Of a stretch of DNA of 64,000 nucleotides, positions 9,953 through 20,500 are shown piece by piece (within the stretch, counting starts at the first letter, position 1; each line of letters opens with the position of its first letter). Below the pieces are notes generated by a model. It had not been told where the DNA came from. It did no database searches and saw only the letters and a list, made by a program, of their open reading frames with translations. Made by a program: the position numbers and the translations under genes. Source of the DNA: Homalodisca vitripennis (lineage: Eukaryota > Arthropoda > Insecta > Hemiptera > Cicadellidae); NCBI RefSeq assembly GCF_021130785.1, contig NC_060215.1:64484501-64548500 (forward strand). Direction: 5' to 3'.

Positions 9953-10862
9953 AGAAATCTTCCCCGAAAAGCAAACCTACTGTTGGACAACGCACCTTCA
10001 CACCCCAATGAGGACGAGCTTTGTAGTGGTGATATTAAAGTAATGTTTTACCTCATATTGTGACCTCGCTACTACTACCCCTAGATCAATATATTCTTGA
10101 GACAAAAAAAACTACAGACGTAGACTTCTTCAGATGCTTATTTCATGTCTAGACGATGGGATGAGTGTTACAGAATTTCTAAAAAATAGAACAATCAAAG
10201 ATGCAGTTTTTTAGATCAAAACAGCTTGGGATGAAGTTAACAATTTAGCATTTCAAAAAACATGGAGAAAACTTTTTAACGTAACAAAGCATAAAAGAAA
10301 AGTATCAGCAGAGGACAATGAAAGTCTATCTGAATTAGCACAACTAGCTAATCAGCTTCCTTGTTATCAGTAGAAAGAAATGAAGATACCCGTGTGTGTT
10401 GCAACAAAGAGGTTCAAATGGAACTTAGTGATGATGCTTGTGCGCACTGTGAACTATTCGCAAGAACCTGACACAGACGATATTACACCTAAAGTGTCTC
10501 ATTCCAATGGACCGAACGCGATCAACGCTGCAATTTACTACATTGAACAGTAAGAGGAGTCCACACCACTTGACCTAAACACTGCAGCGGTGGCGCTACA
10601 TCAAGGCAACCAAAAGGGAAAAGAGGTTAGCACAAAAATCAATCAAAGACTTTATCTCAACTTAAAGTTTTTTTATATTTTCTATATTACAGTATATTAT
10701 ATAATAAATGTTTATAGTTAAGAGTAAATACAAATTTGGCAAATCCAACATGTTTGTAGTTATTTATAACCTATTTTAACATTGTCTCTGGATTATCCAA
10801 GTTTTTCCTTATCCAAGGTGGTCTCAATCCCATTCTCCTCAGATAAACAGGGTTTTTGCTGT
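9051..10862 (+). mobile_element. Second Tigger-like element relic (jerky-type transposase)
   Basis: About 9100-9230 carries the CENP-B-like helix-turn-helix segment (NGKTIKMLAADLEVGD). About 9600-9865 carries CNETGLNFRMLRTKNLPAKS, KKNKERVTIFACSNSSGTFK and HKPRVSKYINVN. After a long A tract, RKANLLLDNAPSHPNEDEL (about 9963-10013) gives the second catalytic Asp (LDNAPSHP), and PLDQYILETKKT follows. Decayed C-terminal sequence runs to about 10625. Near 10795-10862, GGATTATCCAAG and the final GGGTTTTTGCTGTA look like the right terminus of such elements. Many stops and frameshifts: dead. It differs in sequence from the Tigger relic at 7362-8145. Confidence 0.75.
9908..9951. repeat. 44-bp pure A tract inside a transposase relic
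   Basis: Forty-four consecutive A residues interrupt the Tigger-like frame where relatives have a short lysine run before the L-DNAPSHP block. It may be an expanded AAA-codon run, an inserted poly(A), or an assembly effect. Confidence 0.9.
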
Positions 10863-11124
10863 ACTACCTAATTGTGACATAACTTTTAGAGTAATCTTGA
10901 CTTTTATATATTAATAATTTGCAATATTTCTGATATACATGTACTAATGTAACAAATATGTATAATGATGACAATTCATGTCTTGCAGATGTTGAATAAA
11001 ACATTCTGATTTTGATTATGAAATATTTAATGGCTTATTTTACTTGTTACTCTATTAATCTTTAGTCACTGTGTTACAAACATTTACTTAAAATAAATAA
11101 TATTTTCTATTTTCTATAAATTAC
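10863..11124. other. Artemis intron end region
   Basis: A+T-rich intron adjoining the exon-1 donor. No feature recognised. Confidence 0.5.
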
Positions 11125-11239
11125 CTGAGTGGAAATGACTCAGGAAAAAAGCAGATCCATCAAAATTTCTTGTTTGAAAATCATCTATTCTTATGAAATC
11201 AAGAGATGTTTCTAGCAATTTTCCTCCAAATGTTGACAT
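11125..11239 (-). CDS. Artemis (DCLRE1C), first coding exon
   Basis: ATG at 11239 begins MSTFGGKLLETSLDFIRIDD, and the exon ends FDGSAFFLSHFHS. Human Artemis starts with a similar MS-F-G block and the same FLSH-H spacing, which fixes this start over upstream ATGs in the frame. The exon ends G|GTAATT at 11125 (phase 1), so the intron falls between HxH and DH of the catalytic HxHxDH motif. Just before the ATG is a good acceptor, tttcttaacag followed by GAACATG, so a separate 5' non-coding exon probably lies at higher coordinates. The gene spans at least 8.1 kb here, and its introns hold most of the mobile DNA of this region. Confidence 0.88.
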
Positions 11240-11243
11240 GTTC

Positions 11244-11673
11244 CTGTTAAGAAAGAAGCAAACACATAAACTCTCACATATCGTAAATACACATATATTT
11301 TTACACAGTCCATAATACATAATAATAAGAATCTTAATTTATTAACTTTATTAACAATATACTTAACATCGTCATGTTCACTTGTCCACTTACTGTTATA
11401 ATAACACACAAATATCACCCTGTATGTACGTACATATTTGTGCGTGTGTATGTGTTTATATGAACTACTGTTTTAATTCACCGTCCCCATGATAAGAATG
11501 TAATAACTATTGAATTGTTCATCAACAGAGGAAAAAATCTAATTGAAATCTTAAAACAATCTAGGGCTTACATGATTTATATAAGCATTATTTTATTTAT
11601 TGTGTACAGAGATGTTTATTGGACATTGTGTTAAACAGATAACTGTTTAATAAGTATTATACTGTGCTTATTA
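11244..11673. other. Upstream of Artemis, no gene seen
   Basis: A+T-rich sequence upstream of the first coding exon. If the acceptor at 11244-11246 is used, this is 5'-UTR intron. No promoter could be identified. Confidence 0.4.
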
Positions 11674-12647
11674 TTAACACGTTCGCTGCGGGCCACTGTC
11701 CGGACAGTCCCGTGACCCTCGCCAAAACTGCGAGGCACTGTCCGGACAGTGCCGATACGCACAATGCATTGCTTATTCGTTTCGCTTGTCACGTGCTGCG
11801 ATCTTGCAGGAATTGTCGGAAACTTTTCAAGCTTGTTCTAGATGAAGTATACTTACTTTCTGATACGTCAGTTCGTCCTGGAAATGCGGACCTACTGTCC
11901 CGACAGTACCAGCGAAACAGCTGAAATTTCACATGTTTATTGCTATTATGAACCAGTAGGAAAGCAATAAAACACGTGCTCCTAATTTCTTTTCCCTTGT
12001 GTTATTGTTTTCGTGAGTAGACGTATCAGCAGCTAGGCTTGTTTACAAATTGGATAGGTTATTACTACTAAATTAAAAGTAAGGTAATCTTTTACCGGTA
12101 TTGCGATTTTATCTATATGTGTGGTGTCAATATTTTTCTTGTACATAGTATACACATATTTTGCTTTTTTGTATACAGTATGTAGGCTATTGTCTCCTTA
12201 GTAAATTCATTCAAACGATACTTTTATTTGTTTTACTGTGCGGACAGCACGCGGCGGCGATCTGCACCGCGGGCTCTGTGGGTGTTTACGCTATGTGCGG
12301 GACTACTGTCCGGACAGTACCGTTGTCTAGCAACGGGACCTGATGCATATCAAAGTCGATTGAAGTACTCTTGCTACTTTTGGACATCACACAACACATT
12401 TGGTTAGTTATAGTTAAATTTTATATAGCCCCTCATATGTTAACATAAATGATGCCATGCCAAAAATGCGGGCCACTGTCCGGACAGTCCCGATGATTAC
12501 GAACGCATAAGAACGTAATATAATCGAATATCATTATTTTATAGCGCATCAAACCAAACTAACGCCAATTCAACGAAAATCGCAAGTTTGAATTTTGCCG
12601 CATATCGGGTACATCATTGGCCGCTCTTGCCGCAGCGAACGTGTTAA
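11674..12647. mobile_element. Complete TTAA-flanked MITE with five copies of a palindrome
   Basis: Outer TTAA copies at 11674-11677 and 12644-12647 flank terminal inverted repeats CACGTTCGCTGCGG (left) and CCGCAGCGAACGTG (right), a perfect 14-bp match. Inside are ACTGTCCGGACAGT at 11695-11708, 11737-11750, 12305-12318 and 12475-12488, and a one-base variant at 11894-11907. The first lies 17 bp from the left TTAA. The context CGGGCC-palindrome-CCCG is the same at 11695 and 12475. No transposase similarity is seen, so it is a non-autonomous element. TTAA duplication points to piggyBac mobilisation. Confidence 0.85.
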
Positions 12648-12839
12648 ATAAATAATATAATAAATACCGTAATGTAATGTTTTAATGTTCAGTTTGTGTG
12701 CTGTGTCTGGATAATCTGTTTACTTGAATATTATCTGCGGCCAGGACTGATAGCAGCCTGATAACGTATCTGTTATCTGAGTTCTCCGGGGCATAGTCAG
12801 TGCTTCACAAAATATCGTGTTCAGTAGATTGGATTGAGT

Positions 12840-13170
12840 GAGTGCGTTACAATCATGAATCAACCATCCACTAGTTCGACCAACCCTAGTGAATTGTGTG
12901 TGTCAAGAGTGTTTAGTAGGGCACGTAAAGAGTTTACATTTTAACCGAAACGAAATTATTTCCATTTTAATTGAACATGGAATTTTTAATAATGAGTGTA
13001 TTTGTTCGTCATGCAGTCGCGTGTTGTTTTTAAACCGGGAGACTTTGTTGTTTCGTTGCGAAAGGAAAACTAGAAAAATTAGTAAGAAAAGAAGTTTTAA
13101 ATGTTGCAATTTTTCTAAATCCACTTTTTTGTTGCTGCTGCTCAGCTATATCCGCCAACACGCTAATGGT
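12840..13170 (+). pseudogene. Possible Merlin/ISXO2-like transposase N-terminal fragment
   Basis: Starting around 12889 the frame reads FNRNEIISILIEHGIFNNEC, then ICSSCSRVLFLNRETLLFRC, and KCCNFSKSTF. A short helix followed by C-x2-C, a second Cys and then Arg, ending in a (F)xxS block, resembles the zinc-ribbon start of Merlin (IS1016/ISXO2-like) transposases. The upstream ATG at 12854 (MNQPSTSSTNPSELC) would need a frame change. ATG-GTAAGTG at 13165-13173 could be a splice donor, so this may be an exon of a spliced copy. There is no catalytic domain. The match is from memory and weak. Confidence 0.3.
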
Positions 13171-13343
13171 AAGTGTTCTCTGTTAATATCCATCTATATC
13201 TTTATATTTGAGTTTTTCATGATTTATTAAGTTTCTTAACTTTACATAATTGCCTTTGCATTACATTTCAATTTATATTTCTGATCAGCCCCTCTAGAAT
13301 TTTATATTTTACTGATAGGTACTATCTCGAGGGATGTTTTTCT

Positions 13344-14135
13344 TTAACCCTAGAACTGGCGGTCATTTCATCCTGTAGTGTCGGGCTGTTTTGGAGCTTC
13401 GCGCAAGGTTTTTTTAAAAAAATTATTAAAAATATAAAATAAAAGCAATATAAATAAGAGTATATATTTTTGTGTTCAGAATTAAACGTAGAATTGCACT
13501 ATATTGTAAAATTAACCATCAACAATTTTCTAATAAACACTTTTTTTAATCAAATATAAAATTTACGAAAAATATTTCTTAAATTTGGGGGGACCATACC
13601 TAGCAAATGAAGTTATAGTGAGAAATATTTATAAGTGAGATAGCCATTCTGTGTCAAATTTTATCTAGTTTCAGAAAAACATAAACATTATACACATTAA
13701 ATGAATAAATTTTATGAAAGCATCATAAAGCTATAGAACAAAAAGCAGCGATGCGTATAAATTCTGAAAATCGGGTGTACACGTAAGACTTTGGTAAAAC
13801 AAGTTTTGCTAATACATTTATCTATGAATACATGTTATTTTGCATATTTTATTACTTAGAATAAAATAGAATATACAGTAGTAATGAAATAATTACCATA
13901 AATTATTTTTTGAAAAGTAAAAAAGTTAAATTTTGCCATTATTCAAAAATTTTGCGAAAAATTTTCATTCAGCAAAATATAAAATAGTTTCTAAAGCTTG
14001 TACTATATCAAAATTTATGGTTTATAAGTAATAGGAAATATTATGTAGTTAGAAAACTATAAATATAACTAAAGATATTGAAAAAAATATAGAATAACCC
14101 AAACAGTTATTATATATAACCAAAGAAATTACAGG

Positions 14136-14207
<72 letters not shown>

Positions 14208-14810
14208 GAAAACTATCTATTTACCAAAAATAAATAGTTACTTCAGAGCTAAAAGAGTGCTATAAATAACGTTTAGTAAGTGAAAACAATAACAAACTAT
14301 GTGAAATGAATTTTAGCCAAGTCATTTTGCCATAGCCTACACAAAGCCGGTAATTTCTCAAACATATTTCAGTAAATAGAAATTGATTTATTCTAAAATA
14401 TATATGTTTACACTACTACGACATCAAACAACACACTACACATTAAATACGACACTAAAACACGCGTAAAACTATTAAAACTTACAAATATCCACAGCTC
14501 GGCACGAAAGTGATACAGAACGGCAGCGGCAATATGGCGGTCACAACAAACGGCGTCGCGTTTTCTTTTACGTTCAAAATAACAAGCTTGCTACGTCATA
14601 ACCATAATACAAAGAGGAATAAAACTCATCTGTTCCTTAGCATTTTTCTTCCCGAATCCAATGGTGCATGAATTATATCGATACGTTACCGGAGTATATT
14701 ATAAAAAGTAATTATACGAGGGAATGTTTGATCGACAAAATTTTGACGGTTAACACCACAAAAGCGGCATTAACCGACATAATTATGTCGATTAACAGTT
14801 CTAGGGTTAA
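13344..14810. mobile_element. Complete TTAA-flanked piggyBac-type element, 1.47 kb
   Basis: TTAA copies at 13344-13347 and 14807-14810 flank inverted ends CCCTAGAACTG (left) and CAGTTCTAGGG (right). CCCTAGAA is also the start of the classical piggyBac terminal repeat. A perfect 16-bp palindrome CGACATAATTATGTCG lies at 14775-14790, 16 bp inside the right TTAA. The interior is A+T-rich, contains a long (AT)n tract and has no transposase, so the element is non-autonomous. Insertion is confirmed by the unoccupied second copy of the host repeat at 41.58 kb, which reads TTCG where this copy has TTAA. Confidence 0.85.
14139..14201. repeat. (AT)n microsatellite, about 63 bp
   Basis: Pure alternating AT inside the TTAA element. 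Confidence 0.95.
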
Positions 14811-15222
14811 TTGACATCAGCGCGGGGCAGCACCGAAGCCAGCACTGATGGCCGGAGGCACTCGTCTCATTTCGATAACAAGTAATTAATTTGTTGCTCG
14901 AAATTAAGAAAAAAAATTGTTCATTTTGATCAAAATTCTGCTCATTTCAGTATTATTTTTCATTTACGTTTGCAAAGATGGCGACCCATCCGATGACGTC
15001 AATACGAGGTTGAATCATGGTCACAAAAGGTCACGTGACGCTCGACGTCGATGTACAACATGGAAATATTACTCCGCGCGTGAACAGTTGTTCCATTTTT
15101 TATGTTCTAGAACTTCGTTATTTCTCATTTCCACCCCATCAAACCGTATATTTTTTTTGTTCTATAGGACGATTCCAATAAGTTAATAACGCAAAACTCG
15201 TATTTTGCCGCTCCGGCCGTTT

Positions 15223-16209
15223 ATATGATAATTACCAGTAATGTTAACCTATAAATTCCAAATTATATGTATCACTTAAACAAATTTAATTAACACATAA
15301 ATTACTTGAACCATTCATTAGCTGACAACCCTCCGAGAAACAAAATCATATCTAAGTGTGTGCTTGAAAGCCTATTACTTGTTTCAGTTACTGTAACCAC
15401 CAGCTTCGGAGAATAAACTTTCACAAGGCCCAGAGGATGCAGTAACCAAAAGAAATTTTCTGGCTTCTTTGTACAACCCCGGCAAAACATACCTCATCTC
15501 CTCCCATTGTACAAGAGGGTTTGTTGAGAGATTTCCTTCGAGCCATTTTAAAAATTTATTTTTGGCAAAAAAATCAACTAAAGCAATCTACAATAAAAAT
15601 TTAAGTTGCAAGTGTGAAAGTGTTTAAACAACACTAACAACAGGCTAAAGTACTCATATGATTCCGATACCAAGTACTGTCTTCCGATACCAAGTATTGA
15701 AACAAGAGTATCAATACCAATTGTACTTGGTATCAGAAAAGTATTGATACTTTAATTGTATCAGAGCAACCCTAGATCTAGGTTAGGATTTAGTTAGAAA
15801 CTAGATCGGGTAATCTTCTTTCTGTGGATGAAATTTAAACTAATTTTAAACCCAATAAATTAAAGAACTGTGTATAATATTAGATATAACATTGATGAAC
15901 TATAATGACAAACCACTCATGGCATAAGTCATGATAATACTTACAAGTTTATTTTGCTATGTTAAATATTAATCTTTACTTACTATTTTAGTTGACCAAT
16001 GTGTGCCTTTTTCAAGATGGTGATCGTTAATGTGTGCTGTGCTCTGAAATCTGGAGCTTACTGTCACCTGTAGCCGTTTTGTGAATTTTCAATTGATAAT
16101 GTTATATTTTCATTACCACTTATCTGATAAACCAGCCAGACCTGATACTTTCCATTTGCCGCTTGATTGTCCTAGTTGACATGACATACGTCACTATGAA
16201 CTGAAGATG
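15223..16209. other. No firm gene; possible hAT end within
   Basis: A+T-rich. It contains the repeated GATACCAAGTA motifs described separately. On the minus strand, ATG at 15542 opens a short frame MARRKSLNKPSCTMGGDE followed by a possible donor. I could not connect it to any gene. Confidence 0.4.
15658..15777. repeat. GATACCAAGTA repeats, possible hAT-type terminus
   Basis: GATACCAAGTA occurs twice directly (near 15668 and 15691) and once inverted as TACTTGGTATC (near 15726), with further GTATC/GATAC words up to CAGAGCAACCCTAG. Read inward from the right, TAGGGTTGCTCTGATAC followed by GTATCAATACTTT resembles the ends of some insect hAT elements. No partner end or 8-bp duplication was found. 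Confidence 0.3.
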
Positions 16210-17240
16210 TTTTTTTCTGTTTATAATAAAGGCTCGGGTATAATCCCATGCAGCCTCGTGGTTCACTGTGTTGTTAAACCTCTGTGGTAATTTAATTGGG
16301 AAGAATTAGTTATTATTATTAGTTTATGGTTTAATGTATTGGACATATGTTTTGTGTACCTATACTGTTGTGTTTGTTAATAAATAGCGGGATTACTATG
16401 GGATTCTATAGATGGATATTCAGGATTTGGGGAGTCTTCCCGCCAGGGGTCCTTCAGGCATTCCTAATCCGAAATATGGACCACGGATATAAAGGCCAAA
16501 ACCAGGATACATATATGTATTGTGTTTTGTTGATTTGTTATTAAATGTATTTGTTTATGGTCATGAGAAATTTATTTATTTCTTTATATACTTTTGTGTC
16601 TTCTAATTTCATTAAATACGTTAAGTTAATATTAGATATTGATGTTAAATTTTTAATTACCTTAAAGCACCGATCTCTTGCATATTCGTAGGCTGGGCAT
16701 TGTAAAATTACATGGTCTAGTGTTTCTCGTTGAGCTTGAGTGCAGCTTAGACACAATGGTGTGAAATATTTTTTAATATCATATAGTCTAGCGTTTACCT
16801 TGGCATGTCCAAACCTTAATCTAATTATATTTACCATTTCCCTTCTGTTGAAGTCTGCAATACTATACCATCGATTATGAATAGTCGTTGTCTGAATTTG
16901 CTTATACCATTGCGCATTTTGTGATAGTTGGTACTCCTGTTCATTTTCTGCTGCAGATTTTCTCCGTTGGTAGGCTTTGAAATCATCTGGTGGAATGTAA
17001 ATATTTGTTATCTTGTTGCCGTTTGTTATTGAGTCTTTGGCTAGGCTATCTACATATTCAATACAATAAATACCTGAGTGTCCCGGGATCCATTGAAATG
17101 TTACATTTTTACCACTTTTAATAACTTCATAGATAATACTCACTGGAATGCCTTCTCCTTTATAGCTGTTATAGACTTTATCGAGTGCTTGTATAGCTGC
17201 TTGTGAATCAGTAAATATTACTATATCTTGTTGTTCTATT

Positions 17241-17243
<3 letters not shown>
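16210..17243 (-). mobile_element. I-like LINE A, 3' part (RNase H and zinc knuckle)
   Basis: The minus strand encodes the second half of an RNase H domain: NSIEQQDIVIFTDSQAAIQA (catalytic Asp in TDSQAA), then KNVTFQWIPGHSGI and YVDSLAKDS (last catalytic Asp). The C-terminal LINE tail follows, with RLRFGHAKVNARLY and LCLSC-x9-LDHVILQCPAYEYAR, ending at 16544. The 3' UTR ends near an A7 at about 16210. The domain begins abruptly at 17243 because a second LINE was inserted; the first half lies at 23303 and above. Joined across the insertion, the frame reads TQTFNSIEQQDIV without a break. The element is I-clade-like (RNase H after RT). Confidence 0.8.
17234..17243. repeat. Target-site duplication, left copy
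   Basis: TTCTATTGAG abuts the T tract (tail) of LINE B at 17244. The same 10 bp is repeated at 23303-23312 on the other side of the element. Confidence 0.85.
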
Positions 17244-17273
<30 letters not shown>

Positions 17274-17506
17274 CCTTTAAAGGCTATGGACTTTGTCATT
17301 TAGCCCCCGTTGTCCACTGAGTTTTTATAATTAAAATTTCTTCTGTGGTTGAAAGGTCATTCTTTTTCTTTACATCTGAAAAAATTACATTTAAATATTA
17401 GTTACATAAATGTATGTGTTCATGTTAGAGTATAATATTAGTAAAAGTGGGATGTAGGGAAGTTAAAAGTATGATAGAGGTTAAAAGGAGTCTTCTCGTC
17501 ATGGGT

Positions 17507-20500
17507 CTATATGACATTTCTAACCCGAAAGGGGACGACCACGGATGAAGAATCCCAGTGAATAGGTATACATAAATGTTCTTGTGTTTTATAAATGTTT
17601 TGTATTATGTTCAAAAAGTCGCATAATTTTCTGTAAATGTCTGTGTTGTTAGTTTGCAAAATGTCTTTCACTGGATGTGTTTTATCTTGAAATGTCTGTT
17701 TGATTTTATTTAATTCTACTCTAGCATGTTCATATTGGGGACAATCTATGATGATATGGTCTATTGTTTCCTCAGTTCCCATGTTGCATTTAAAGGCAGA
17801 GGGGTGTAAAATATTTCTTTATTTTTGTATAATTTACTGTTGATGTTAGCATGTCCAAATCTCATTCTATTAATATTTACTATGTCATTTCTTTTCCATT
17901 TTATGTGTTTAAAACCATGGGTTGGGCTTAGTGATGTCCTAAAATGTGTTTGTACCAAATGGCTTTGTTTGTTGATATTAGTTGATTATTTACTTTTTCT
18001 TTATAATATCTCTTTCTGAGATTTTTAAAATCTTCATGGGGAATAAATGAATTTTTTAGCTCTATTCCTTCTATAACTGCCCTTTTTTGCTAATTTATCA
18101 ACATGTTCATTATGGTTTATGCCACTATGACCTGGAACCCACATAATATTTATATTTTTTGCCTTCTGATAGTACTGTTTTGAAAATGTCAAGTACTAAT
18201 CCGTCTGTTCTTTTGCCCCCGTTCACCGCGTCTATTGCTCGAACAGATGATAGTGAGTCAGTGCAAACTATGATATTATTTTCGTCTATTTCATTAATAA
18301 ACTGCAATGCTTTATATAATTGCAAGCATTTTCTGCGTTGTACGAGGAAAATGTGCTGTTTAATTTTGTACATTTTTGCTATGCCGTGTTGAGGTATATA
18401 GAAGGCAATGCCCACGCCTCTAGTAGTCTTTGATGCATCCGTAAATACTTGTAAACAATGGCCAAATTTTAGGTTAAGCATTTCATTGGACCAATTGTCT
18501 CAGATAGGTTATGTTGTTTGTTTCCTTTTTACTTTGATTATAATTTTCTAAGGTTGAGATACATTTAACTATTTTGTCTGTCATAAATAAGGGCAAGTCA
18601 AAATCCCAATATGTTGTGTTTGTTGTCCTAGTGTGTATATTAGGGTTATCTTGTTCTATATTGTTTGTAAGTAATTTATATACAGTGGTTGTTTTATCTT
18701 ATGTATCCAGTATTGTGAATGAGTGCAGAGTAGATTTAGATAACTAATGCTGTTGAAAATAGGATGGTTTTTTTTCTGTGACAATCTTGTATACAAGTCT
18801 ATCTGTAAGCATTTTGTCTTCTCAAGTTTAATGGCATGAGGGAGGATTCGATTTCTAGTGCAACAATTGGTGTAGATGTAAAAGCACCCAATGAAATTCT
18901 CATAGCCTGATTTGTATAAAATTGAGTTTTTTCAATTCACTATAAGGTAGGTTACCATAAATAAAAACAACAGTAGTCTAGTTTTGGACCTTATTAAACT
19001 TTTGTATATTTGTAGGGCAAAATCTGGGTGTGCACCGTATCTACCACCTGTTATTGATTTAATTATATTTAGGTCTTTTAAACACTTTTTGAATACATTG
19101 TTAATTTGGGGTTTTAAAAGTAAAAGCTTTATCCACTATAATGCCTAGTATCCTTAGACTGTCTACAATGGGCACTTTTTCGGTGTGAATAAGGAAAGGC
19201 GTTCTCAATTCATTATTTTCTTTTTCTGGAAATTATGATGGTATTACTTTTACTAGCATTAAATTCAAGAGGCCAATGCTTTCAAAGTTAGTACACCATG
19301 TTATTTAGGGTGCATTGCATTATTTCATGTAATATATCAATTATTCTTACCGCAAGAATATATTACAATATCATCTGCGTATTGTAAGCACTTTACGTTT
19401 CTTTCAATTGTACATTGTATGTCCGCTAATAAATAGAAAATAATAGAGGACTTAACACGCTTCCTTGGGGTAAGCCCCTACATGTTTGTCTTGTAAAATT
19501 GGCTTTTGGCGTAATCATCTGTATTTGTCTATCCATCAGCCATTTCTGACAGTACGTCACAAATCTTTTTGGAATCCCAACTTTGTTCATTTTATTTAAT
19601 AATGTTGGTATATAAACTTTGTCATAGGCATTAGATATATCTAACGATGTTACAACTATATTTTCATTATGTGACAAAGCTATGTTTGATGTCGCATATA
19701 AGATTAAGAATGTAATCGTTACAGCCTCGTTTTTTTCTAAACCCATATTGGAAACTGGGTATAATGTTGTGCTTTTCAAACTAACCATTCTAGTCTGTTT
19801 TTTACCATAGTATTAAATATTTTCATCATGCAAGGTATGAGTGATATCGGTCTGTATGAAGTGGATAAATGTTTTTTCTTTATTTGGTTTTAACAGGGCT
19901 ATTACTTTAAATTTTTTCCATACTTTCTGGGATGTTACATTGTTCATCCTCCAAATCATATTGTATATATTAAGTAAATATTTTAACGCTATTAAAGGCA
20001 TATGTCTTAACATATGCATATGTAATGCCATCTGGTCCTGGGGCCGTATCTTTATTTTTGGAATTTATAGCTATTTGTAATTCTTTAATAGTAAAGTTAA
20101 CTTCCAGATTATTATTTTGGTTTGTATTCCAATTTATTTTGGGCTTAAGTTCGGTTTCATGCGGGACATAGTCTTGTATTATATTTTTCATAAAACTATT
20201 ACATAGTTCCTCATTATATTGTATATCTGACATGTTAATAGCAAGTTTATTTGTTACTTTTTAGTTTTTTAATTATTTTTGGCCATGTAATAGAGGTGGT
20301 ATTTTTTTCACTAATTAAATTACATATGTTTTGCCATGCAGTTTGTTTTGCTAATCTAATTGTTTCTCTGGTGGTATACTGGGCATATTGATAATTTTTG
20401 AAAATTCAGTGGTGTCATGTTGTGTTTGAATTTAGAAAATGTTAATCTTCTGTGAGCGACAGCCCGGGAACAGTCTTCATTCCACCAAGGTTTTGGTGAG

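Larger units (their letters stand above)
13290..15222. repeat. Dispersed repeat, copy 1, split by a TTAA element
   Basis: Sequence from CCTCTAGAATTT (about 13291) to 13347, then from 14807 to CGCTCCGGCCG (about 15221), aligns almost base for base with 41535-41985. Removing the element at 13344-14810 makes the two copies collinear. The right part holds CAAAGATGGCG, a perfect CRE-like TGACGTCA, and GGTCACGTGACG (E-box core CACGTG). Copy 2 keeps CACGTG but has lost the CRE. The repeat codes for nothing evident. It may be a promoter-bearing piece of an unidentified element such as an LTR or a non-autonomous transposon. Confidence 0.75.

Noticed and set aside
15302..15542. Minus-strand ATG at 15542 (MARRKSLNKPSC...) with a possible donor, or the 62-codon frame at 15302-15490, as a host first exon
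   Set aside because: Neither frame has recognisable similarity and no following exon was found. A leader exon of Artemis here is possible but unsupported.
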